This document shows positions 1-13,513 of a stretch of DNA of 64,000 nucleotides, one piece after another. The first letter of the stretch is position 1. Every line of letters starts with the position of its first letter. Made by a program: the position numbers and the translations under genes. Source of the stretch: Cryptomeria japonica (lineage: Eukaryota; Streptophyta; Pinopsida; Cupressales; Cupressaceae); contig NC_081405.1 in the NCBI RefSeq assembly GCF_030272615.1, positions 156,250,454 to 156,314,453 of the forward strand, read 5' to 3'. Below the pieces are notes generated by a model that saw only the letters and a list, made by a program, of their open reading frames with translations, did not search any database and was not told where the DNA came from.

Positions 1-379
1 TCGGTGGATGGTAACTCATCACAAAGATATATCAGTTGGTAACTCATCATGGAGTATTACCAATTTATACAACTTTAGTGATTTCCAATTGGTAACTCAG
101 AGTAATACCGGTTGACAAAAATGAAGACTGGGAAAATGATAACTGCCACTTCTAGTTCCTTTGCTCTGTTCCGCTTGAGGTCCTCATGCCACTTGAGATC
201 CTCATGTCTCTTGAGATCGGTAAACACTTTTTGCAAGACACCGATAGTCTAAAAACTATAACATAATACTGGTTTGACACAAATACTGGTTGAGCATAAC
301 TCATACATACAAAAGTGATCTCATAGCAAGTGTGTGTCCATCAATGACAATCACAACATAATCATCAAAAATGCCAACA
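1..379 (-). repeat. LTR fragment of another LTR retrotransposon (head end)
   Basis: Read on the minus strand, this begins TGTTGGCAT, a typical plant Copia LTR head like those of the other elements here. It abruptly replaces the reverse transcriptase sequence of the neighbouring Copia element at 379/380. The five bases after it (TATAG, 380-384) belong to the original element and may be the target duplication. The other end lies outside the window. The boundary is seen by comparison with the sister element near 7,100; the LTR assignment is inference. Confidence 0.5.
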
Positions 380-3300
380 TATAGTTCTTGTGAGCTGCAA
401 ATGCAAGAAATAGTCTTACAACTTCAATTATGGCTACCAGTGCAAAGGTTTCATTATAATCAATTCCTTCTTTCTGAGAATAACCTTTACAAACTAATCT
501 TGCTTTGTTTATGATTACTTTACCATCTTCATTAAGTTTATTTCTAAATACCCATTTAGTTCTAATTACGTTTTTGTCTTTAGGTCGGGGAACTAATGTC
601 CAAGTATTATTCTTATCAATTTGTTCTAATTCATCTTCCATTGCTTTTATCCAATGTTTATCTTCAAATCTTCAACATTTGATGCTGGTTCAACTTGAGA
701 AATTAAACACACTTCTTCACCTGCAAATCTTCCTCTAGTCATAACACCTTGATTTTTATTTCTAATTATCCGATTTTTTGAATGATTCAATCTTAAATAC
801 CTGGGTTTATTCTGATTTCCACTTGCAGGCTGCTGTTCTTCAGTCACAGTTGAGTTTTCTGATGATATTGGTGTGACTAGTTCATCATTCTGTTCCGGTG
901 TAGTCTATGCCGGTTCATTTATAATCATTTCTACTACCGGTTTAAAACCTATAGAGCTTGATTCTCCTCTAAAATGTTCATCAATCTTCACATTAGCACT
1001 TTCAATGATTTTCTGCAATCTTTTATTATAACATCTATATGCCTTGCTTCTAGTTGAATAACTAGGAAATATTCCTTCATCACTTCTAGGATTAATTTTT
1101 CCAATATATTCATCTCTCCTAATATAGCATTTTCTTCAAAATATTCTTAAATATTTAAGAGTAGGAATATGACTGAACCATAGTTCATAAGGGGTCTTAC
1201 CAGTTTCACCTTTGATGTGAACTCTGTTGAAAGTATAAATTGTTGTATTCACTATGTCTCTCCTAGACATATGAGGTAGATTTTCTTCCATCATCATGGT
1301 TCTTGTTGCATCGAGTATAGTTGTGTTCTTCCTTTCCACAACTCCATTCTATTGGGGTGTCTGGGGTGTTGATGGTTGTCTTTTGATTCCATTCTCTTCA
1401 CAAAATGCATTGAATTCCCTATATGTAAATTCTCCTCCTTGATCGGATCTCAAACATTTGATTTTCTTGCCAGTTTCATTCTCTACCATTGCCTTGTATA
1501 TCTTGAATCTCCCGAAAGCTTCTGATTTCTCCCTGAAAAAAATAACCCCACATTTTAGAATAATCATCAATTAATAGCATAAAGTATCTATCACCCTGAA
1601 GACTTCTTGTTCTTGCTAGACCACATAAATCAGTATGAATTAAATCAAGAGTATTATTGGATTTCTCAAAAATGCTCTTAAATGTTGTTCTAACTTGCTT
1701 TCCCATTTGACATTCCTTACATACCGGATTATGAGGTTTCACAATCTTAGGTAAATCCCTTATTGCCTTGGTTGAATTGATCTTTACAATACAATCAAAA
1801 TTCACATGATAGAGTCTTTTATGCCATAACCAACTTTCATCAATCTGAGCAATCAAACATGTCTTATCACTGGTATTCAAATGGAAGATATTCCCTTTAG
1901 TCTGATTATCGGTTGCAATCTCCAATCCAATCCTATTTATTATTTTGCATTTTCCATTCTTAAATTATAGTTGAAATCCTTTTTCCACTAACTGACCAAC
2001 ACTCACAAGATTATGCTTTAAACCTTCAACATAATAAACATTGTCAATATTGTGCTTACCATCCAAAGATATAGTGCCTCTTCCTTTGATTAAACAAAAT
2101 TTTTCATCTACAAATCTTACTAGACCTCCATGACATTCTTGAAATGATAAGAATTTGCTTTTATCACCAGTCATATGATGCGAGCAACCGCTATCAATGA
2201 TCCATTCATCCTTTTCTTCAATTTTTGCTGCTAGTGCATGCTCTACCGGTTTGACAACAGGTGTCGGTTGATCTTCTGTTATTGCAACAAATGCCCATCC
2301 ACTATCTACTGGATCTTCATCAGAGTCATCGGGTGAACTCACAATACTGGTTCCCACTTTTTGACCAACTTTGACACTTAGATGAACATTTTGCAAAAAA
2401 TATTCACTTTCCGACACCTATAACTTTTAAACTGTTAATAATTTGAAGATGATGTAAAATAGTGATTTGTAACATATTTTTTGTAGATTCTAAATATAGT
2501 TTTTTCAATTTTTTTTTGAATAAAATTTTATTGATTTTTCCATCTCCCTCAAAAGTAGTTTTTTATAGCAAACAATTTTTTTAAGAGTGATAAGCATCCC
2601 GAAACGTATAACTTTTTTTCTATAAATGATAAAAACTTATCTCTTTTAAATTTTGGTTTGTAACATCAATACCCAGGGCATGCAATTGGTTTGATAGTGA
2701 TATGTTGAATATTTTTTATTTTATTAAGTTTTGAAGTCTGACTAATTATAATTTAGATATAGGTGTACGTTTGAACACATAACTTGTTCTATTTATATTA
2801 AAATTCAGTTGTTGTTTTTTTGTTAGAAAGAAGACATAAATACCTAGTACATAGATATTTTTTAGAATTTTTTAGAATTTTTTTACTATTTTTCCCAATG
2901 CATTGAACAAAGAAGTTCATGTTCGGTGAAAAACCTACATTCATAAAAAATAAAATAACAATATATTCATGAAATTAAATATACTAAAAATTATACTATT
3001 TGGAAAGCTTATAATAAGGACTCAATCCTTAAGAAAACAAAACTTCTAAATGAATTCGTTTTACCCCTCAAAGGCTAATGTAAAATTGGTTTTTTATCAG
3101 CATTTGATACATGCAAAGGAGACTCCATTGAAAGTATGATTTAGAAGTAGAGAGGTTCTATCCAAGAAATTTTGATCTAAGAGCCTTTGATCTAACTCTC
3201 CTTAATTAATTACTTCAAATGGGACCTCTTAAAGCTTAAATCATTATATTTTCCAAAAAATGTATGATTTCAGCAAAAATCAGGATGTACCAAAAAGTGG

Positions 3301-4354
3301 GAACCAGCTTTGTGAGTTCACCCCATCTGTAACACCTTCATCTGCATAGTAACATGACTTATCTTTGTTTTTCTTAAATCTGTATCTCTGATATTCAAGG
3401 TTAGATTTATATGTTCTTTTTTTTCCTCTCTTAGTCTTGAATGTCTATCAAGAACCTAGATGCCATATGACCAACTTTATTGCAATTAAAACATTTGAAA
3501 GGTGCTTTACCTTCATACTTACTTCCTGCTGGACCTTTAGGCATCTTCCTTGCAAATAGTGCTTCAAGTTCTTCAAGTTCTTCATTTTCTCTTCTGATAT
3601 CTTCAAGTTCTTTCCAATCAGATTTGTCAGATGATGATGATGATGATGATTCTTTGAAGGTTATATCAATCTTGACTATAGCAACAAGACCAAATTCTTC
3701 AAGCTCAAAAGTTGAAAGTTTTCCAACCAAAGTATCTCTAGATACTGATGTATTAGGCATTGTTCTCAACTCATTAATAGCTGTCATTTTCATTTTGTAA
3801 GACGGTGGCAAATCTCTTAAAAGTTTAGAAACAATTTTATCTTCACTTAAAGATCCTCCACAACATTGTATTCCTAAAACAATTTCATTAACTCTTTCCA
3901 TAAATACAAAAATTATTTCATCCTCTTCCATTTTTAAATTTTCATACCTGACCTGGTAACATTCCAATTTTGCAATTTTGACAATGGTATCTCCTTCATT
4001 CAATGTTTCCAGTTTATCCCAAATAGCTTTTGCAGTACATCTGTCTGATAATCTCATGATTTGTTGATCTAATAATGCACTCAAGAATGCTTCTCTTGCT
4101 TTGCAACCATTCTCCAAGTCTTTAGCCAAGGTTGGTGGATTAGGGTTATTCTGATTAGGAGCAACATAGCCATTCTTTGTAACATCCCATATATCTCTTC
4201 CAATGCAATTCGGATGTCTTTTCATTCTGATCTTCCATATACCATAGTTAGTTCCATAATGTTTAGGACTGTCCTTCCTGAAGATATTTGCTGCCATAAG
4301 ATCTCATCAAGCTTTTAGGCTTCTACAAAAAGAGGACTAGGCTCTGATATTAAT
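380..4354 (-). mobile_element. Copia (Ty1) retrotransposon A, internal region, broken
   Basis: Parts on the minus strand, from high to low coordinate: degenerate tRNA-Met primer site (about 4,340-4,353), gag (about 4,297-3,431) ending in a CCHC zinc knuckle (CFNCNKVGHMASR), retropepsin segment with the active-site motif DSGCSHHMTG (about 2,200), GAG-pre-integrase and integrase core (about 1,925-1,136), and the start of reverse transcriptase (847-380). The order gag-PR-IN-RT is that of Copia. It is closely related to element B (5,531-10,100). It is an old fossil with several breaks, split by a DNA transposon at 2,331-3,323 and cut off by another LTR at 379. Confidence 0.93.
2331..3323. mobile_element. 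Non-autonomous TIR DNA transposon inside Copia A
   Basis: The ends are a 33-bp imperfect terminal inverted repeat. Both ends read inward begin GGGTGAACTCACAA and share CTGGTTCCCACTTTTTG, with two mismatches between. The insertion splits the gag/protease junction of element A. The uninterrupted site is visible in sister element B near 9,046. CATC occurs at 2,327-2,330 and 3,324-3,327, so the target duplication is 3-4 bp. The 993-bp interior is AT-rich with no convincing ORF, so it cannot encode a transposase. The termini do not fit CACTA, hAT, Mutator or the usual TWA-target Harbinger pattern, so I leave the superfamily open. Confidence 0.85.
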
Positions 4355-5530
4355 TGTTAGGAACCAGGAAGGACAATTGAGTGGGGGGGGTGAATTAGTT
4401 GTCAATAAATTATAACCCAAAACTAATTATTTCAACCTAAAACTTAGTGGTAGTAAAACAAACTTAATGCTGGTAAAACAGATTAATAGTTATAGTAGTA
4501 TCGGTATAACTTAATGTATGAAACAGAAAGCAAAACACATCTACAACACATGACACAAAGATTTTGACGTGGAAACCCTGCAAGGGGAAAATCCATGGTG
4601 GGAAACCTTACCCACAATTAGATGATACTACTTCAGATAGTAAGTGAATACAATAAGGGGTCTGCACATGTAGAAAGGCCAACCACCTAGAGCTCATTGA
4701 TCAATCACAAAATAGGAGCCACACTGACTACAATTGGATGGTTAAATCCAATAAAAATATACTGCTTCGGTATAGCATCTACAATACTAGATTCAATACC
4801 GATTTAAGCTCTGACCATGAGTGCCAAACACCTTCATAACCTTTCCTTCAACCTTTAGATGATGTCTGCGTGATTCGCACAAGGATCTGCTTCTTTTCGC
4901 TCTTCACAATGATCTTCAATATTCGCACACACTCATAATGATCTCCAATATTCACACAAACTCAAAATGATCCTCAAATAAGATCTTACAATTATATTTA
5001 CAAAACCTAAGACCTCATGATTAGGTCAGCTGCCTAAAGATTTTACATTTACAAAATAAGTCTTGATGTAATACAATGTGTCGGCCTCAATACATTTATA
5101 CATTATCCAATCAATAAACTATTTCCAAAACGCGTCGTGCTGATCTAGAACATCATATCTTGTACCAGTCCATAACCTAGACCTATCTATCGGTAAAGGA
5201 AAATATCTAAATCCGATCAGACCAATAAACAAAACACCAAATGTAAACATCCAATCCATGTCTTCGACATAACCAAATGATCTACAGATGATAACAAGTC
5301 ATCATCAACTTCCTGAGCTGCCAATGAAACATATATCTTGTTGGTGAAACATATACCAGTGACTGTGCATAAGCCAATATCCATACCGAGACCACAATAT
5401 GCCGGTTAAACAATAAAACAATATAACCAGAGTGCCAAATCAATAATATAGACCTCTAGAAAGATAAGTGTTGACATCAATGACAAAACTAGTGCAACAC
5501 ATGATGAAGTCATCCATAATATTAAAAATA
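4355..5530 (-). repeat. LTR shared by tandem Copia elements B and A
   Basis: On the minus strand it follows the polypurine tract of element B (5,531-5,541) and ends in CCTAACA directly before the primer site and gag of element A. It therefore serves as 3' LTR of B and 5' LTR of A. It matches the LTR at 10,101-11,246 along its length, with roughly one difference per ten bases in the first 230 bases compared. It contains the conserved wording around ATTTTGACGTGGAAACCC found in many plant Copia LTRs. Confidence 0.85.
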
Positions 5531-8500
5531 TCCCCCTTTGGCATTGATGGCAACACTAGATGGAAAAACATCTAAGTGCCAAAACCAGAATGCCAAATAC
5601 CAACAATCTCCTAAAATAGATCAAGACAAAGTTTTGTACCAAAATAGAAACAATATAACCAAAACCAAAATACCTCTCTCCCCAATCTTCAAAGTACAAT
5701 GTTTTTTCATAGACATCTCTCCCCCTTTGACATCAAATGATAAAGTAGTCAAGAATCAAAATGAGAACGTGATATACAACTAACTACTCCCCCTGAGCAG
5801 TAGCTCTCCCTCATCAAAGCCAGAATTTTTTTTTTATTAGTCCCTGCCTATTTGATGTCAATCTTCATAAATCAAGTCTCTGCCGGTGGGGTGATTACGC
5901 CAAGATTCTCTCTGAGATATTCAAATGTTTCCTTAGGCAAAGGCTTTGTAAAAATATCTGCAATTTTCTCTTTAGTGTTCACATAAACCAATCTCAATTC
6001 ATTTGTTTCAATATTTTCTTTTATAAAATTATACTTAATAGAAACATGGTTTGTTTCAATGTGAAATACCAGATTCTTTGATATACCTATTGCTGCTAAA
6101 TTATCACAATGAATAATTATCGATTCATTGCATTTTACCTTGATATCCTTCAACATTTGCTTGATCCATAATACCTGAGTGCAATTAGTTGTTGTTGCAA
6201 CATATTCTGCTTCTGCTATAGATAATGATGTACAAGTCTGCTTCTTGCTGATCCATGAAATTAAACTTCTACCAAGAAAGAATGCACCACCATTGGTACT
6301 CTTCCTATCATCCACATCTCCTGTCCATTTTGCATTTGTATATGCACATAACTCAAAATTGTCATCCTTAGGATACCATAAACCAAGATTTGTTGTGCCT
6401 TGTAGGTACCAAAAAATCCTTTTTACTACAGTTTCATGATTTTCTTGAGGATTGCTTTGAAATCTTGAAACAATACACACTGCATTCATTATATCAGGTC
6501 CGGTTTGTGTCAAATATAGTAACCCTCCAATCGTATATTTGTACCTTGTCGGATTTATAGGAGCTAAATCATCTTTTAATGTCAATTTATCAGTTGTAGT
6601 CATAGGAGTGCTTACCGGTTTGGAGTTTTCCATTTCAAATTTCTTCAAAAGTTCCTTCAAGTATTTTGTTTGACATATGAATATACCTTTATCTATTTGA
6701 GAAATCTGCAAACCTAGAATTGTTTTTATCTCTCCAATCATAGACATTCCAAATTCTTCCCGCATCTTGTTAGCAAAGTCTTTACATAACCCTTTTTCTC
6801 CTCCAAAAATGATATCATCCATAAATACTTCAATAACCAAAATGTCATTATTGGTAATTTTGTAATACAAATTACTGTTAGCATTACCTTTTGTGTATCC
6901 AAGATTTAGAAGATATTTATCCAGTCTAGCATACCAAGCTCTGGGAGCTTGCTTCAATCCATATAAAGGTTTCCTTAACCTGCAAACCATATCTTTATCA
7001 TCTGTTAATGAAAATCCATAATGTTGTTCAATGTAAACTTCTTCTTCAAGATCTCTATTCAAAAATGCACATTTTTCATCCATCTGATAAAACTTATAGT
7101 TCTTGTGAGCTGCAAATGCAAGAAATAGTCTTACAACTTCAATTCTGGCTACCGATGCAAAGGTTTCATTATAATCAATTCCTTATTTCTGAGAATAACC
7201 TTTACAAACTAATCTTGCTTTGTTTCTAATTACTTCACCATCTTCATTAAGTTTATTTCTAAAGACCGATTTAGTTCCAATTACATTTTTGTCTTTAGGT
7301 TGGGGAACTAATGTCCAAGTATTATTCTTTTTAATCTGTTCTAATTCATCTTCCATTTCTTTATTCCAATGTTTATCTTGACATGCTTCAACAGCTGATG
7401 TTGGTTCAACTTGAGAAATTAAACATACCTCTTCATTTTCCAATCTTCATCTAGTCATAACACCTTGATTTTTATTTCCAATTATCTGATTTTCTGAATG
7501 ATTCAATCTTACATACTTGGGTTTATTCTGATTTCCACTTATAGGCTACTGTTCTTCAGTCACAGTTGAGTTTTTTGATGATGCTGGTGTGACTAGTTCA
7601 TCATTTTGTTCTGGTGCAATCTATGCCGGTTCATTTATAATCATTTCTACTACCAGTTTAGAACCTATAGATCTTGATTCTCCTCTAAAATGTTCATCAA
7701 TCTTCACATTAGTACTTTCAATGATTTTCTGCAAACTTTTATTATAACATCTATATGCGTTGCTTCTAGTTGAATAACCAAGAAATATTCCTTTATCACT
7801 TCTAGGATCAAATTTGCCAATAGACTCATCTCTCCTAATATAGCATTTGCTTCCAAATATTCTAAAATATTTAAGAGTAGGAATATGACCAAACTATAGT
7901 TCATGAGGGGTCTTCCTGGTTTCACCTTTGATGTGAACTCTGTTGAAAGTATAAACAGTTGTATTCACTTCTTCTCTCCAGTACATATGAGGTAGATTTG
8001 CTTCCATCATCATGGTTCTTTCTGCATTCAGTATAGTTCTGTTCTTCCTTTCCACAACTCCATTTTGCTGGGGTGTCCGGGGTGTTGATAGTTGTCTTTT
8101 GACTCCATTCTCTTCACAAAATGTATTGAATTCCCTAGATGCAAATTCTCCTCCTTGATCAGATCTCAAACATTTCATTTTCTTGCCAGTTTCATTCTCT
8201 ACCATTGCCTTGTATATCTTGAATCTCCCAAAAGCTTTTGATTTCTCCCTAAGAAAAGTAACCCAACACATTCTAGAATAATCATCAATTATTAGCATAA
8301 AGTATCTATCACCCTAAAGACTTCTTGTCCTTGCTAAACCACATAAATTAGTATGAATTAAATCAAGAGTATTATTGGATTTCTCAAAAAAACTCTTAAA
8401 TGTTGTTCTAACTTGCTTTCCCATTTGACTTTCCTTACATAACGGATTATGAGGTTTCACAATCTTAGGTAAATCCCTTATTTCCTTGGTTGAACTAATC

Positions 8501-10100
8501 TTTACAATGTAATCAAAATTCACATGACAGAGTCTTTTATGCCATAACCAACTTTCATCAATCTAAGCAATCAAACATGTCTTATCATTGGTATTCAAAT
8601 GGAAGATATTACCTTTAGTCTGGTTACCGGTTGCAATCTCCAATACAGTTCTGTTTATGATTTTGAATTTTCCATTCTTGAATTGTAGTTGAAATCCTTT
8701 TTCCACTAACTAACCAACAATCAAAAGATTATGCTTTAAACCTTCAACATAATAAACATTGTCAGTGTTGTGCTTACCATCCAAAGATATAGTGCCTCTT
8801 CCTTTGATTAAACAAGCTTTGTCATCTCCAAATCTTACTAGACCTCCATGACATTCCCGAAATGATAAGAATTTTCTTTTATCACCAGTCATATGATGCG
8901 AGCAACCGCTATCAATGATCCATTCATCATTTTCTTCAATTTTTGCTGCTATGCCTGCTCTACCGGTTTGACAACATGTGCCAGTTGATCTTCTTTTATT
9001 GCAAAAAATGCCCATCCACTATCTGTTGGATCTTCATCAGAGTCACCTGTAACACCTTCATCTACATAGTAACATGACTTATCTCTATTTTTCTTAAATC
9101 TGTATCTCTGATATTCAGGGTTAGGTTTATATGTTCTTTTTGCTTCCTCTCTTAGTCTTGAATGTGTATCAGAACACCTAGACACCATATGACCAACTTT
9201 ATTGTAATTAAAACATTTGAAAGGTGCTTTACCTTCATATTTACTTCCTGTTGGACCTTTAGGCATCTTCCTTGCAAATAGTGCTTCAATTTCTTCAAGT
9301 TCTTCATTTTCTCTTCTGATATCTTTAAGTTCTTTTGCATAAAGTGCTTTTCAATCATATTTTTTCAAATGATGATGATGGTGATGCTGACGATGATGCT
9401 TTGAAGGCTATATCAGTCTTGATTGTAGCAACATGACTAAATTATTCAAGCTCAAATGCTGAAAGTTTTCCAACCAAAGTATCTCTAGATACTAATGTAT
9501 TAGGCATTGTTATCAACTCATTAATAGCTATCACTTTCATTTTGTAAGCCGGTGGCAAATCTCTTAAAAATTCAGAAATAATTTCATCTTCACTTAAAGA
9601 TCCTCCACAACATTGTATTCCTAAAACAATTTCATTAACTCTTTCCATAAATGCAGAAATTCTTTCATCCTCTTCCATTTTTAATTTTTCATACCTGACC
9701 TGGTAACATTCCAGTTTTGCAATTTTGAGAGTGGTATCTCCTTCATTCAATGTTTCTAGTTTATGTAAAATAGCTTTTTTAGTACATCTGTCTGATAATC
9801 CCATGATTTGTTGATCTAATAATGAGCTCAAGAGTGCTTCTCTTGCTTTGCAATCATTCTCCAAGTCTTAGCCAAGGTCGGTGGATTAGGGTTATTCTGA
9901 TTAGGAGCAACATATCCATTCTTTGTAACATCCCATATATCTCTTCCAATGCAATTCAGATGTGTTTCCATTCTGATCTTCCATATACCATAGTTAGTTC
10001 CATCAAGTTTATGACTATCCTTCCTAAAGATATTTGTTGCCATAGGATCTCCTCAAGCTGTTAGGCTTTTGCAAAAAGAGGATTAGGCTTTGATACCAAT
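5531..10100 (-). mobile_element. Copia (Ty1) retrotransposon B, internal region, broken
   Basis: Minus strand. Primer site TTGGTATCAAAGCC (10,086-10,100). Gag begins at 10,043 (MATNIFRKDSHKLDG) and runs to about 9,160 with a zinc knuckle. Protease motif DSGCSHHMTG lies near 8,900. Then come GAG-pre-integrase and integrase (about 8,590-7,894), and reverse transcriptase plus RNase H (about 7,443-5,872), with the polymerase box FMDDIIFGG (Copia variant of YVDD) and the C-terminal block IADIFTKPLPKETFEYL. The polypurine tract is at 5,531-5,541. The reverse transcriptase/RNase H end (7,083-5,872) is one continuous 403-codon frame; the rest has several breaks. Together with both LTRs it is a structurally complete but old element. 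Confidence 0.95.
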
Positions 10101-11246
10101 TATTAGGAACCGGGAAGGACAACTGAGAGGAGGGGGGGTTGAATCAGTTGTCAATAAATTATAACCCAAAACCAATTATTTCAACTTAAAACTTAGTGCT
10201 GGTAAAACAAACTTAATGCCAGTAAAATAAATTAACAGTTATAGAAGTATTGGTATAACTTAATGCATGAAACAGAAAGCAAAGCACATCCACAACACGT
10301 GACACAAATATTTTGACGTGGAAATCCTATAAGGGGAAAAACCACGGTGGGAAACCTTACCCACAATTAAATGATACTACTGTAGATAGTAAGTGAATAC
10401 AATAAGGTGTTTGCACATGTAGAAAGCCCAACCGCCTAAAGCTCACTGCTCAGTCACAAAATAGGAGTCACACTAACTACAATTGGATGGTTAAATCCAA
10501 TAACAATGTACTGCTTCAGTATAGCATCTACAATGTTGGATTAGTACCAGTTTAAGCTTTGACCATGAGTTCCAAACACCTTCATAACCTTTCCTTCAAC
10601 CTTTAGATGATGTCCGCATGATTTGCATAAGGATCTGCTTCTTTTCACTCTTCACAATGATCTCCAATATTCACACACACTCAAAATGATCCTCAAATAA
10701 GATCTTACAATTATATAAACAAAAACTAAGACCTCATGATTAGGTCAGATCCCTAAAGATATTACATTTACAAAATAAGTCTTGATGCAATACAATATGT
10801 CGTCCTCAATAAATTTATACATTATCCAATCAATAAACTATTTCCAAAACGTTTCATGTTGATTTGGAACATGATATCTTGTACCGGTTCATAACCTAGA
10901 CCTATCTGCCGGTAAAGGCAACTATGTAAACCCGATCAAACCAATAAGCAAAACACCAAATTTAAACATCCAATCCATTTCTTCGACATAACCAAATGAT
11001 CTCCAAATGATAACAAGTCATCATCAACTTCCTGAGCTGTCGGTGAAAGATATATCCTTCTGGTGAAACATATACCGGTGACTGTGCATAAACCAATATC
11101 CATACTGAGACCACAATTTGTCTGTTCAACAACAAACCAATATAACCAAAGTGCCAAATCAACAATATAGACCTCCAGAAAGATAAATGTTGACATCAAT
11201 GACAAAACCAATGCAACACATGACGAAGTCATCCATAATACCAACA
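10101..11246 (-). repeat. 5' LTR of Copia B
   Basis: Read on the minus strand it starts TGTTGGTATTATGG at 11,246 and ends next to the primer site at 10,100. It corresponds to 4,355-5,530. Sequence beyond 11,246 changes at once to Ty3/Gypsy gag, so this is the insertion edge. The flanking five bases are CTAAT; the partner target duplication would lie beyond element A, outside the window. Confidence 0.85.
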
Positions 11247-11992
11247 CTAATCTCATCTTGGATGTTCATCCTTAGGCTGTTCAAGTACCTGGCCACTTTT
11301 TCTGACCGTTCTTCTTGTCTCTTTGATCTGAGACCGAGTTTATGAAACTCCTCCATATATGCATTCACATCAAGGTCTCTTTGTTTGAGGTTTTGTAATT
11401 TTTTATACATCTGCACTTCATATTCCATGGGCATGAATTGTTCCTTGACTTTAGCTTTCATCTTTTCTAAGGAGGTTATCATACATTTTCCCTCCTTAAC
11501 TCTCTCTCCTTGTACATAGTTCCACCATGTAAGAGCAGACCCCTTCAACCTTTCTTTTGCCAACTTAACCTTCGTATCTTTAGGGATTTCTTTGTACTCA
11601 AAATGATTGGTCAATGCCTCAATCCAATCTATCACCTCTTCTGCTTCCATACTTCCACTATATATAGACAACCCATCAATGTTGGCCCTATTGACTAACC
11701 TCAAGGAATCTACAAATGCCCTCTGATCTACAAGTATCTCCTCTACCCGCTTAGAGGATTCCCCATATTCTTTATCCCCTTCTTCATTATTGTCACTTCC
11801 ATTTTCCTTATCCTTAATCTTTTTCAATTCTTCAAGCTTGGACTCAAGCATCTCTTCAATCAACTTCTTCACCGCATCCTGTGACATACTCTTAGGAGGA
11901 ATTTTATTATCCCCTCTTTAAATATCTTCCTCTAACATACACTGAGACCACATCACCGAAGTGATCTTCAAAATCCTGCTTTGATACCAATA
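11247..11992 (-). mobile_element. Ty3/Gypsy gag remnant with primer site
   Basis: A minus-strand frame starts at 11,887 (MSQDAVKKLIEEML) and reads an acidic, Lys/Glu-rich N-terminus. It then enters a retrotransposon gag domain with the marks IDWIEALTNHFEY, RLKGSALTWWNYV, EQFMPMEYE and the zone NAYMEEFHKLGLRS. This is the plant Gypsy gag (Retrotrans_gag) pattern. Element B inserted into it at 11,246/11,247, so only the N-terminal half remains. A primer site TTGGTATCAAAGC reads on the minus strand at about 11,980-11,992, with the LTR following upstream. Confidence 0.85.
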
Positions 11993-13445
11993 TGATGAGG
12001 AGGCAATAGACCGGAAGGAGGGTGACTTTGAACCAGCCAACCTCTAAGGCTCACAGACTCAATCGGTAATCCCTGTTTTGAAAAATCCTTTCATAATCAC
12101 CAAGTCAAGCAATGGTTAAATGACACCAAAAAACACCTTGGAAAATCCCAAGGCTCCACTATGTCCACTTATAACCAACTGACACTTCTCAAGTTCTTTT
12201 GTGGCTACACACACCCTTGCATACAATGAGTGGGCTACCACTAGGCTTAAGGGTTTGAATGGCCCACTTGACCAATTCAATAAAACAATCCTTGGAGGGA
12301 TGTTTCCACAACATCTGAACACAAATGAAACAATATTTCATGGTTTAGATCCATGAGATATTCCTTACCCTTTTGAGATTTCTCAACAATATATCAGTTT
12401 GTAGTACCAGATTAACTTACAGATATTCCAAGCAGTGTTGCACTAACAGACCGAATAGGACTTTCAGACCTATTTGTCTGAATGCCTTTCACAAACTGGT
12501 TTGGTTCTCCTAATGGGTGACCATCACTGACCATGAAATTTCATGAAATCCTCAAAATTACTCTTCTATCACATTCAAACCCTTTCCTAGTGCTCTACCT
12601 CTCAATTCTCATGCACTACATTCATCAAACCGGTCTGTCACATAGAGATGTCGGACCTAGGGTTAGTTCTCCATCCTCTTCAACCTATTGTATCCTCTTA
12701 ATGGCTTTTGGTACTGACATATTATACAGTGGCCTATCATATCCTATAATGGTAGAGTGTTCAGTTAAAAATTGATAGGCCAAAACCCATTATTGCAGTC
12801 AAACCTTAGGGGTTGAAGGGTTTTAGGCTACCCGATAGAGATTTGCTTATAAAATGGGGCAACGACCACTTCAAGACTTCACACTGAAATTAAAAAAAAG
12901 GGAAAACAATCTAGTTATAGGATCTATGCCATGAGCATTCTTACCAATCTACCTTCAATATGCAATCAATAGAAATTAGATGGTTTTTCTGAGTTTTCCA
13001 ACAGTTCTTGATGATTCAATTTCCTTTTCAAAATAGCCAACTCAACCAACATACATTCTTCGGTGTTTGGGGCCTTTAAAGGTGTTTCCCAAATGACCAC
13101 AACCTCGTCAAACTATTTTTCAAACTAACTGACTGTTGAAGAATCCCAATTTATAAAAAGTACAAAATTGTCATGAGAACAAATTGACAATATGACAACT
13201 TTTGCATAATTCGACCAACTTAGACTCTAGATTGTCATAGTCCCCGATTACATTTGATTCTGAAATATCAAAAATGACTCAAATAGACTTGTGGTCACTT
13301 GATCCCTCAATTTAGGCCATTTTGACCCTTATTGACTCAATTTTCTCTACCAAACCCTAGATGACAATTTGACCCAAACATGGACAAACTTGTCACACTC
13401 CTAGGACATTGAAATACAAAAAGGACCCATAGGGTCTTATTACAT
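11993..13445 (-). repeat. Probable 5' LTR of the Gypsy element (outer end uncertain)
   Basis: It lies directly upstream of the Gypsy primer site, where the LTR must be. The edge at 11,993 is set by the terminal CA before the primer site (minus strand). The other edge is a guess. A minus-strand TGTAATAAGACCC start near 13,445 would give an LTR of about 1.45 kb, which is plausible for Gypsy, but no second LTR is present to confirm it. No host gene is visible in this stretch; short frames here have no recognisable content. Confidence 0.4.
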
Positions 13446-13513
13446 TGCTTCTAACTAATATAAAATCATCTTGTTACTAGCTCATGCCTTTAGAGGTAGG
13501 TGCTCCTGCACCA

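Noticed and set aside
3480-3800. Plus-strand Ser-rich frame
   Set aside because: It is the antisense of the Copia A gag acidic/Ser stretch.
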